Positions 11,866 to 24,400 of a stretch of 64,000 bases of DNA are shown piece after piece. The notes under the pieces were generated by a model. It searched no databases and was not told the origin of the DNA. It saw only the letters and a list, made by a program, of their open reading frames with translations. Each line of letters opens with the position of its first letter. Positions within the stretch are counted from its first letter, which is position 1. Both the position numbers and the translations under genes were made by a program. This DNA comes from Caprella mutica (Eukaryota > Arthropoda > Malacostraca > Amphipoda > Caprellidae). Location of the stretch: assembly GCA_947561585.1 (NCBI GenBank), contig CANNZV010002565.1:1-64000 (forward strand). The letters are read 5' to 3'.

Positions 11866-12075
11866 ATGACGTGTGACGACACACGAGGGACATCCTGCGT
11901 GAGGCAGACGTCTGATTTAAGATGCGATAAGGACATAAGACATCCCGCATGAAACAGACGTGAAATTTGAGTGGAATATAAGACGTGGGACATCCAGCAT
12001 GGGACAGACGTGAGATGTTCCCCGTGGGAGAAACGTGGGGTATCCCATTTGTTCAAGACTAGTGACATGAATGGG
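11866..12075. repeat. Degenerate tandem repeat with acgtgggacatccc words
   Basis: Four or five diverged copies of a 40-60-bp unit containing agacgtgggacatcc and catgggacagacgtg. It is GC-richer than its surroundings and ends about 380 bp upstream of the alpha-2-macroglobulin start codon. Any regulatory role is unknown. Confidence 0.55.
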
Positions 12076-12454
12076 ATTTAAGACGTGGGTATGGCGATAT
12101 ATTTCACCCGCTATCTCACACGGGGAAGAGGAGAAAAATAGTTTACTGGAATGTATTTGGATAGGTTAATCACATGTCTACTCTTATATTACATATTTTT
12201 TAAATACATGCATTGTTTCTTTTTTTTCTCAATATTCTTTCTTTACTCATATAATATAGGAAAATCACAAAAATTCTCGTTTTTTCACCCTCAAATTAAT
12301 TAAAGGCATAAAGGGTTAATCATCTTGTACCCTAATTGCATCCCTAGTGACTTTATCAATATTATATTCTATTAATAGACTAACTGCCTAGTGTATATAT
12401 CGTATTCAGGGTCACTCTTACTTAGAGGGTATGTATTAAATGAAGGCACGTCAG
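12076..12454 (+). other. Upstream region of the alpha-2-macroglobulin gene
   Basis: No repeat is seen. TATA-like words occur at about 12360 (attatatt) and 12391 (gtatatat). Neither is well spaced from an obvious initiator, so no promoter is called. An in-frame stop soon follows the upstream ATG at 12431, so 12455 is the first ATG that opens the signal-peptide frame. Confidence 0.4.
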
Positions 12455-15400
12455 ATGTCTCTCTCAGTCACATGCAAGATGTTGCTGCGTGCAACACTCT
12501 CCTTATTGCTCCTTGCGACTACGTCAGCGTGAGTATCTATTGTACTCTAGAACTATTATTGTCGCCAATTAACGATATTTCCTTTCAACTGTTGAAAGTA
12601 TAAAATAAGAAAAATAAGTTCTTAAGGTCTCCACACTATCAGTCTCTTCGTCTTTTTTGAATTCATGTGATTGAAAAACACAAACCCCCAAAAAAATCTT
12701 TAATTTCGCTAACGTAATTTTTATTTATTGTCATAGGTCCTAAGAGTTTTTGATGAAGAATTAGTTCAATAACTTATAGTTACTTAATAGCAAAAAATCA
12801 TATTCTCAAGCACTTACCATATGAGTCTTAAAGTGTGGACACTCAACCGCAGTGTTTTTGTTCCAATATTTTGTGATTGATAGTGTGGATGCAGCTATAA
12901 AATAGAACATCTTGTAAACCATTTCTCTGGTATTGTCTCTCTCTCGCAACAGGGAGTATCTGATAACAATTCCCCAGAAATGGGTACCAGGCGGTACTTC
13001 CCAAGTTTGTCTGAGTGTTTCTTCAGCAAGAAACTCCCCGGTTTCACTCAAGATGTATCTGTTCACCTTTGAGCGCAATTATGGAATGTCAATTGTTGGC
13101 GGTACTACAAGATATACACCGTTAATTGAACCTCAAGACTTAGCATTCGATCTAGGTAAGAAATGAGATTATGAGTGAATTATCAAACACTGATTGTTAT
13201 GATTTTTATGGTAAGAAATGAAGCAATTTATTCATGTAGACATCAAAAATATAATCAAGTTGCTAAAAATGAAGAAAACTATCCATATAGTATTCAAATG
13301 CAATTTTCAGTCCAAAATTGATCGAGAAATGAACAAAAAAACATTAATAGTGTATATAAACCTTGTAACCGATATAATAAGTGTCTTTTCATAGTCGTAT
13401 TGCAGTGTTCTTTTTGGCAAAGACCTCTTCAATTTCATTGACGTATTTGCACATATATACCATGAACGTTTTCAAAATCAGATCTCAATTTTCAATTCGA
13501 TTAAATTTACCAATCCAGGCAAGATCCCTTCTTGTGTCTCCGTCGATGTCCCCTCGACATTAGAAGAGACCTGTAATATCCAATTTGAAGGTAAAATTGA
13601 CGGAACCCGAATATTCGAGACAAGGAAAATTACATTTGCTAAGACTGGACACCGAATATTTATTCAGCCAGACAAGTATTTGTATAAAGTAAGTCTTGAA
13701 AAATGCAGTAAGATGCATTTTAAAACAACATTCATTTTTGCTTCGAAATTAACAGAAGTTAGAAGTAATACACAATGCATCTCTCCGTAATATTTTCGTT
13801 TCAGGCTGGTCAAACAGTAAACTTTCGTATCCTCACGACGGACGGTCCTTTTTTAAATGTATCATATGCGCAAGTAAATACTACCCAACATACCTAGCTG
13901 CAACATTCAATATATAAAGAAAAACAGTAAATATCATTACACATCTTTTCAGTACTCTGAAATCTACATCGAGTCGCCATCATCTTCTCGTATAGCTCAG
14001 TGGCTTAACGTCACCAATGGTGGGTTGATCCATAAAGAATTTCAGCTGATCGACGAACCTGAAGAGGGGATTTACCAAATCTTCGTAACTCCGGGTAATG
14101 GGGAACCACCTACTAACACTTCTTTTAAAGTCATAGACTATGTCCTTCCAAGATTCGAAGTGAAGATTATTAAACCAAAATATATTTTGGTTGGTTCAGA
14201 TGACAAAACCACTTTTAATGTTTGTGCTAATTATACTTTTGGACAACCGCTGAATGGTAGAGTCTCGGGAACTTTTTTCTTTAGCAATGAATATAAGGAC
14301 CACATAATGCCACGGGTGTTCAATGAGTCAATTTTCGGATGTACGAATCTGGAATTCGATATACCAATCACCACGACAAGGTTAGACGCTCCTTCCAAAG
14401 CTCAAATGAAGGTGAAAGTTGAAGAGAATGGCACAAATTATGTTGTGGAAGAACAAAGCTCTCTTTCTTTCATAAGAAATTATCTTAAGCTCGTGGATAT
14501 GAAGGCCACTGAGTTTAAAAATCCTGACTTACCTTTCGTAGTATCGGTAAGTTCCTTTCATCCATATTAACTATTTTTACTCACAGAGTTTCAATTCTCA
14601 CCTCATTTTATGGTTTTATAGGTTCTAGCGTCTTTACCAGATGGAACACCAGCTTCTTCAGAACCATTTTCTGTCTGCTTCAATGGTGATTGCCCTACAG
14701 TCAATTCTGATAGAAATGGTTACATTAAGTTTGCAGTTCCTCCTCGTTTAATCCAGGACGAGGTCGAGGTATTTGAAGCATACGATATACATTTATATTT
14801 CATACTTTATTCATAAAATAGAAATATCTAATATACGTATTAAATGATTGTGAATTCAAACAGTTGAAATCATTGAATCATGGAAGCAGTCTCACCATCA
14901 GTGCCGGTAAATACTTCTCACCTTCAAACTCTTATCTACAATTACTTCCGGAAAACTCTAATACAATTATGTGTAATCCTGGAAGTTCTGTACGATTTCA
15001 GTTTCAGTTGCTTTACTCTACACGAGATATGACTGAGGCAAATTTGAGAATTCAGGTGAGTATAGTTTCCAATTATCAAACGTTTTCATATAAATATGAA
15101 TTGATTGTACCTATCCAATTGAATGAAATGTAGCTCATTAAAACTTATGCTGTAGAAGTGCTTTAAGATACAATAGTAAAATAATATAGGTACTTACCTT
15201 TAAATGGGTTATTCTTTTAGGTGCACTTGATCAACACGAATGTTTGCCAGTTGAGGGTTGGCATGTCAAGCAATGTTTTCATTTTTTCCAGATGGTTTCA
15301 AGAGGTCAAATCCAATACTCAAACGAAGCTCCAATTCCTTTCCGTAAAACATCCATGCCACCCAGCATTAATCTGATAAGGGAGATGAGGGAGCTTACTT

Positions 15401-18400
15401 CTAACGACCATAGAGTTAGGGGAGTGGCATTACTTAATGTAGCAATTCCTCCTTCGATGTCTCCTTCTGTAAAGGTAAACATAAGTACTGCATTATCCTA
15501 CAACTTGATTTTTGATGCATGTAAGGAGAAAATATAATTAACACAGTATAGTGAAGTTAATCTAGGTGTTAAATGACGTCATCATAGTAACCAGCTCTTG
15601 CATCATTATTCTGGTAAATGAGAGATAAATGTTATTCAAACTCATCATATATTGTTGGTACATTATAAGTTTAATAAATCTAATCTTTTTTTATACTACT
15701 AACCCACTAAATGTTGAAATCATGATTTGCTCTAAAGACGTCACGTTCACGAAAAGTATGCTTAGCACTACTATACCCTGTACAATTTACATTGTGGTTG
15801 GTACTCAAAATAGTACTTAATCATATTTATTTGTTTAGATTCTAGTGTGGTACACTCGCCCTGACGGAGAAATTGTTCCCGCCTCCAGGGAGTTTGAAAT
15901 CACCAAATGTTTGCCACATCAAGTCTCGATGTCCTGGCCTGAGAAAAAAGTTGAACATGGCACCACTTTACCTCTAACTCTAACAGCTGAACCTGCGTCA
16001 CTTTGCAGTGTTGGTGAGAAATACATAATAGATAAAAAAAAATGATAACTTCACTAATGTTTCAATTAGAGGTATATTGTTGATAAGATTTAATTGACTG
16101 GATTAAGTATATATTTCACAATATAATTTATCTTACAAAAATGAGATTAGTGATGTGAGTGGTAAAGTTGGAGCCTGGAATAATATACCTAAATTAATTT
16201 CATATTGAAGGCTTCATCACACATGTCAGTGATCTGTCCGGGACTTCACCTGTCCCTCTCCTCTTAGGGCTGATCACGCCATCGCTCCGGTCACGCTCCG
16301 CTCTCGATTCAGTCACGGTCCGGTCTCATCCTTGTGCATACACATGTTCGGTCCGCTCTCGCTCCCGTCCCTTCCGTATCATCTGATTTTGCAGTGATTA
16401 TCATTACGCTTGATTGATGGTGAACAGGATGAGAGAAAACAAATAAGTAGATATTTTGAGTTCATCCTATGCTAAAAGACAGGAAGTGCGAAGGATATCT
16501 ACTCGTTTTATCCTCATCTAATAGATGACGAAACTAAATTGTCTATTATTTTCGAATGACTATATTGGAACTTTGAAAAAATCTGTCTAAAATTGAAAAT
16601 GATTTAAAAAAAGAAAACATGCAACACTGAAAACACAATCACTCCTAGAGAAAACTGACTGTATATCTAAGAATCTAGACTTCTAGAGTCTAAGCCCTAA
16701 GGTATGAGAAGTATCATATATGTCACTCGCGTTTGACTGATCTGCAGCAACATCGACCGATTTCGCTTCATAATCTGTTCATCTATCGTTAGCACAGCCA
16801 TCGACCGATAGCGCAACCAACGATCGATTGCTGCACGTTCGAATGATAAAGAAAGTATTCAGTTTATCAATATAAATGGTATATTTAATAAGGAAACCAT
16901 CATCCGATTGTTGCGCGTTCGATTGATATGGATTTATATAATTTCTATATCCAATTGTTACATTTCATAGGGTTATCATCAATCGATTGATGATTACTCC
17001 ATGAAATATAACAATTTTTTTGTTTAAAAAGACAATATCTTTCCATTAAAATCAAGACAATTAAATGCATAAACTAAAAAATTCCATATCATTCGAACGC
17101 GCAGAAATTGATTGATAGGTGCGCTATTAATCGATATACCTATGCGATAAAATTTGTCAATTAGAGGCATAAGCTAAAATAATCTTATAATTCGAACGCG
17201 CAACTATCGATAGATGGTTGCGCCATCGGTCGATGGCTGCAATAACGATTGATCAATAGATTGCGCAGCGAAATCGGTCGATATTTCAAATCAGTCAAAT
17301 GCGCGTGACATATATATATGTATAGTAATATTCAAGATAAAGCACGCAAATAATAAAACTGGACCTCGACTGGAGCGTTGCTAATCCACACTGGAAGCGC
17401 CGCTCCGCTCACGGTCCGATCACGCTCCAGTCAAAATATCTTTGGATTGGATCGTGACTGGAGGGTGACCTGACCGACACTGCCAGTGTGGATGCTCTAC
17501 GTGAAATGCATTACAAAATATTGGACCGGACCGTGACTGGAGCGTGACCGGAGCGATGGTGTGGATTAGCCCTTAGTTCTCCAGTGTCAGTGAAAAATAT
17601 ATCGTTACTTCAATATCAACGGACATATTCACATAGTACCGGTTCCTCTCAGTGTTAAAAATCACTGAGAAGAGCAGGACCCGTCGGAAACCTGACATGT
17701 GTCAAGAAGCCGTTATAATGAAATTGTTCTTTTCTTGATACCAAAATGTCTTAATTATATTTTAACGTACAGGGCGGGCAAAAAGTATCAGGCCAACCTT
17801 ATTTTCAATACTAAAATTATTCATATTTTCAAACATCTACGTACAGTATGTTCATTATAATATCTAGCAACATGTGGTAACTTGCACTCGCTGCACCGAA
17901 AGAGGCAGCTGTTCGAACGTAAATGTGCAACTGACTTTCTTTGTGTGATCAAACTCAAGTTTCCTTCGTACAGTGTGATTTTCGATATTTTGCGAAAAGT
18001 GCTATAATCAAAATATAAGATGGAAAGCAAACTAGAAATGCTATTATAGCATTGTTTAGGATGGGGAAATTACGAAGTAATATTGCAAAATTCAAATATG
18101 GTCTAACCAGATCAAAATCATGTTTTAACGGTAATCTAACCAGTTCAAATCTCTGTTCAAGCCAATTCGAAGTCATGTTCTAACAATACCCTTTTCAGGT
18201 ATCGTCGACAAGAGTACCGAACTACTCACTCCTCCCCAAAGAAAATTCTCAATCCAAGCTTTGTTCAAAACACTTGATAATTTCAACCCCATTTCTGCTG
18301 ACGTAGATGAAATTAACGACCACAAGTATTGCGAAGGTATAGACAAAATTTATGATGCTTTTACTTCACTTTAATTTGAAATGCCTTATTTTTTTTGCTA

Positions 18401-21400
18401 TTTTTTTTTGTAAATAGCCTTCCTATACTCCACCATTGAAATGTCTAACCTATTCATTCATTACATATTTCTATTACAAGAATTGATAAGAAAAGAAAGA
18501 AGAGAGAGCATAAGAAGATATAAAGAAAGTATAAGAAATACGACAAGTAGTTCGAATCGTACAAGAAGAACTGCTAGTGATCATCTTTGGGGTCCATTTT
18601 ATAAATCAGATTACGTAGATGCTTTGAAGATTTTCGACAATGCAGGGCTTATCGTCATTTCGGACATGACGTACGAAACGAGACCTTGCGTAGAGACCAG
18701 CTCGCCTCCGAAGAACTATGGTGAATATCACTACACTAGTGTTCTTGCCCATCAAGAACAATTTCCCTTGATAGTTTCATTATTCTTGTAATATATTATT
18801 TCCAAGACCTAATTTCAAATTATTTTTGTATGAATATGTTAAATTTATTTTTTCAGATCCATGGAATGATGATCGTTGGTATTCAGTTGGTTTACGACAA
18901 AGGTAAGTGCAGCATTTTTATTTCATAACTTACTTAAAAATATTATATACTGGTAGTAGATGACTGTTGAAAATGTTAGAGTTTGCCGTATGATTACTTC
19001 AGTTTAACACTTCAATATCAGACATAATATTTCAGATACAGTTATAAAGATGAAAAAATCCTTACATTTGAAATATCGTTGAAGTTTCAATCATAATACA
19101 GTTTAAATACCTACATATCTCGTCTTTTAATGATCTAACTTTTCCTATACTATCAGCTCTGTTGGCCATGATTCAACCGTCAATAACGATGTTGTGAGAA
19201 TCAGTAATACTCCAGTCGGTGATTTATACGATTCGGCTGAGAATGAACAGGATAGCCCAGAAATAGCAATCGAAGATAATGACCCCAGATCTCACTTCCA
19301 CGAAACATGGCTATGGGAAATGTTTGAAGTGTGAGTATTGGTTCAACTATTGCTACTTAAATAATTAAACGGTATACTTTTTTTTATTTACATTTAGTAT
19401 ATTAAAGGATTAGTTATTTTCTTATAGTGTACTCTAACTTATTAGCTTTCCACTGTTTTTATCAGGATACAGTAACATAGGGTATGGTAATTAGCTGATA
19501 GAATCTATAGTTTGACGTGACCACCGGATGACTGGAAATGGTGACTCTGACCACACTTTGAAACATGGGAAAACCTACTTAAACTTAGCACTTCTAAATT
19601 TAATTTTTTTCTGATCAATTACTAACTAAGCATTGGTTAAATTGTGTTCCATTATTTTTTCCTGATTTGTTATTCATAGGAACTACAATTTAGCAGTTAA
19701 CTAGCACTACTTTACGCTCCTAGGTAGCATATTTTCAAGACCCTATTTTTTATAGATAAGTTAAAGAAATTAACAATAAAAACACACCTGAATTTTATCT
19801 ATATATTCAACTTTGAGGTTCAATCGCCATTTTCGCTTTTCTTATGTAGCAAACCCCTTTAAAATGACTTCAAACTTCTCGATATTAACATGCAAATACG
19901 AGGAATTATAAGCCACTCGGTCACAAACAACGAATGTGTTGTTGTGGTGACGTCATATTTTTGTGTCGTCTGCTAGGTACTATACCCGATTATGTTCCTG
20001 TACCGTGGTTTTTATTTACCTTTCTATGATCTTGACTTCTAGAATCTAGTTTTCGTGATCGAATAAATTAACAATAATTTGTTGCTATTTCCTTCCCTTC
20101 AGAAATGACGGAGTTCATCGTGAAACTCTCACTTTGCCTGACACAATTACAGAGTGGGTGGGCAAGACTGTTTGTGTTCACCCTGACAAAGGAGTAGGGA
20201 TATCCGCCCCCGTCTCTATCACCACTTTCACACCCTTCTTCATTGATATCACCATGGTGTCTAATATAGTCAAGGGAGAGGTCATGCCTATCGTTATTTC
20301 AGTTTTCAATTACCTAGACACACCTATTCCGGTAAGTTCCGTTGAATCTGAAAAAGAATGGTTTACTATTATGCATATGTGCTTTAACTAGGTTTGTATC
20401 TATATAATTAGATACAGAATGATAAGAAGTAAAACGCAAATGTCACTTGTATTGTGTCTAACATCAGTTTGTATCAATTTACTAAGTGAAATGTCTCAGA
20501 GTCAATGTGTATTATTTCTCACACTAGAAAATTCTTCTTGTCCTTGTATGAGTTCATTAGGTTATCATGTTCATTAAGTTATTAATGATTTCATGCAATA
20601 ATATAGATATAATTAAAACAACTGACCGCTTTTTCAGGTTAGAGTTTCTGTCACTCCCAGTCCAGAATTCGAAATTTATATTGATGACAATCCTACTGCT
20701 ACTCGAGATCAATCTTCTGCCGGTACATTCACTCTCTGCGTTCCTCAGGGAGACAAGAACACAATCGACTTTAGGTGATCAATGCCTACTAAACATGAAT
20801 ATTGGAAATAAAGTAGATAAAACAGTATCATTTGAAGTTTTCATTTACAGACTGAAGCCTCTAGCAGTTAGCGATGTTGAGATGGTGGTATCAGCTTCTA
20901 TAGATGAAACCATCACCAGTTGTCAAGTTTCTGCACCACTTCCTTATAAAACTGACACCATCATAAAGAAATTTAATGTTGAGTTCGAGGGCTTTCCAAA
21001 AGAATTTTTTTTAACAAAATACATGTGTGCTGATGGTATGTAACAATAAGGAAAAACGGTATCCGGTAAATTCATCGCGGAAAATTCATCGCCGGTAAAT
21101 TTATCGCCGTAAATTCATCGCTTGGTAAATTCATCGCATAGTAAATTCATCGCGTGGTAAATTCATCGCATAGTAAATTCATCGCGTGGTAAATTCATAG
21201 CATAGTAAATTCATTGCATGATAAATTCATCGCATGGTACATTATGAAATTAAATTGATAAACTTAAATATACTTTTTGCAAATTATCTCGCCGACCTCA
21301 CTTAATGTGAATTTGTTGAAACCTGTTCACTGTTCAATATAGAAGAGTTTCATAAATTAGTATTACAAAAGGTATTTTCAAAATCTCATATTATCCCTAC

Positions 21401-24400
21401 AACTCTTCAATTTTTCTTTGTTCAATGTAACGAAAATCTTTAAAATTCACAGGACATGATTCAAGTTAATAAAAATTATTTAAATACTACAAAGATTTCC
21501 ATTACACCGAAACATGAGATTACGAGCTTGCTAATATACACCTTACCAATTATATCAAACGAATTTAAAATTACAAACATATTTTTAGCGAATATAAAAC
21601 ATATTTCAAAGATAGTATTGTCACTACCCGAGTGATAAAAAAGTAACACTTTTTTATTATGTCTTCTGTTCATAGTTTTCTGGGTTCAATTGTTTTGGAG
21701 CCCAATTGTCCTGGGCCCAATTATCCTGGGCCCAATTGTCGGTGCACCATATTGTTTGTAACGTATCAATGTCTTTATTAAAAAATCATCTTATATTTAC
21801 CTCTCTATTATTTGTATTATCTACCTCCTTTTATATGTCACAGATGATTTACTATGTTATGAATTTTCCTGCGATGAAATTACCATGCAATGAATTTACC
21901 ATGCGATGAATTTACCATGCGATGAATTTACCATACGATGAATTTACCACGCGATGAATTTACCATGCGATGAATTTACCATGCAATGAATTTACTGCGA
22001 TGAATTTACTGCGATGAATTTACCCGCGATGAATTTACACTGATCCGGAAAAACTCATGTCATTTAACTCTCTGTAATTATTATAGGTTACTTCATTGTT
22101 ATTACTTTCAGATCCGAATTTCAATGAAGATTTTGAAAGTCTATGGGCCTTGGAAGCCCCTCAGAATATTGTGCCCGACTCTGCAAGAAGTTGGATCACA
22201 GTAGTTGGGGACCTTCTGGGACCGACTCTTGAAAATCTTGGAAATCTCATTAAAATGCCATATGGTTGTGGCGAGCAGAATATGTTGAATTTTGCACCTA
22301 ATATTTACTTACTTCAATATCTTGAGTCAACCAATCAGCTTGATAACACAACTAAAGAGAAATTGATTGATTTCATGAATGTTGGTGTGTAATTCCGATG
22401 TTGTCGCAATTTTTTAATTCTTTTCATAGTTATTAAAGAGCAAACTTATAAATTATCCTCTCATTCTTTAGGATATCAAGGAGAACAAAGATACAAACAC
22501 CCTGATGGATCCTATAGCGTTTTTGGAACAAGTGATTCTTCGGGCTCAACCTGGCTAACGGCCTTCGTAGTGAAATCTTTCGCCCAAGCTCGTTCTTACA
22601 TCAGTGTGGATTCTGATGATCTCTTGAAAAGCATGAACTGGTTGAAATCAACTCAGCAACAGGATGGGTGTTTCGAAAGTCGCGGTTTTGTTTTGAATAA
22701 GAAAATGAAAGTGAGTATTTTATCATTTGATGTTTTAATGTCAATATTTAATCGTGTATTATCATATCAAAAGTATCGAAACCATATACATTTATAAACT
22801 GCAAACGTTTTTTTACTATTAATTGTATCTTTTAAAAATAATTAATCGAGTTTACCTTCTTAAATTTAAGTATCTCTTCGCATAACTCAAAGGTAAACTT
22901 TTTTCTGTGATATTTTCTGTAGTTTCTTATTAATTGATATTTTCCATAGGGCGGATTATCGAATAGCAATTCCAAATCACTCTCAGCTTATATCACAGCA
23001 GCACTACTTGAAGCTAGAGAAGATCCTTCAAGTGACATGATTGTCAGAGCACTATCTTGTTTGAAAGAAGGAGGCATAGAGTCCAGAGACCTGTATGAGT
23101 TGTCTCTCCTTTCATACGCCCTCAGCTTAGCTAAGGACCCAAGTGCTGAGACTGCGATAAATAACTTGCTGCAGAGAGCTACTAAATCTCCTGATGGTGT
23201 ACAGTGGTATCAAGAGAACTCGAGTGGTGGGTTAAAATTGCTCAAAGTAAAAATAAAAAAATCGTAAAACATTGAAATAAATAGTAAAGGGATAGTAAAT
23301 TATAATATTATTATTATGTTTTTCATAGTACAGGGTCGTGCAGCTAAATTGGAACTAACATAACTTTTTTTAAATTCGCTATTTTGAAAGGCAAATAATG
23401 ATTAAATGTAATTTTTACTTGTACTTATTTGTTCATTATTATCTACAGAAAAAAATCATTCTATGTGACTACCCTTTGCGTCAATAATTTGGGAGATTCT
23501 CGAGCGAAACCGTGAACAACTCCTTTTTACTTCCTCGGGGTCAAGATTACAAAATTTTCGACGAATGGCGGCCTTCAGAGAGTTGACACTTGGATGTGAA
23601 GTTACGTTTGACTCTCCCTCAATGACGCCAAACAGCCAATAGTCACAAACATTCAGATCTGGGGAGCTGCTGGGCAAAATATCCTTCGGGACCATCAAAA
23701 GAAGATTCTCCTCTTCAGGAAATCCTGAACTTTCTTTGCTCCATGCGCGGGCGCAGAGTCTTGAACGACCATCACTTTGAAGGGGTCGTAGTTCCTACGT
23801 ATCCACGGCATCAAAACATCTTTCAGAATTTTCAAGTACTCCGCTGTGTTGATTTTAAGACCCGCTTCGATGAAATGAGGCATCACTTTACCATCACTTG
23901 CGACGTCTGCAATAACTATCACAGAAGCGGGATTTCTGCTCTGCATCACAGGAGGAACTTCTGTACGATCGGAGGCAACTACCCGAGTATTCTGGCGATT
24001 TGCAACCTCATCAACAACGAACTTTTTCTCGTCAACAAAAACGCGGACATGTTCTCTCTTGTGTTTCAGATGGAGTGGGTAGTTAGGAGGTTACGGACTC
24101 TCCTTACCTAAGACTTCATACCAAGGTCTTCCTTGACTGCCCTGCTGATGGTGCTACGACTCACGCTGCGCTTTTGTGCCAGTTTTGACATCGGCTGGCT
24201 TGGGTCTGACTTCAACGTCCTTTTTCAGCCCAGCAAGGAATGTTTTGGTTCTCTTTCGATCGCTGCGGGGTCTGTGTCGACTTCTCTGAACCTTACCCTC
24301 GGCATCAAAAGCAGCAACAACTCGATAAACAGTCGATTTCACATAGCCAGTGCTCTTAATAATGTCTGAAACAGAGTTCCCGGCGCGTCTCATTTCACTA

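Noticed and set aside
12931..13166. A separate small plus-strand gene
   Set aside because: It is exon 2 of A2M read with flanking intron. The same applies to other plus frames between 14025 and 26476 that coincide with A2M exons.
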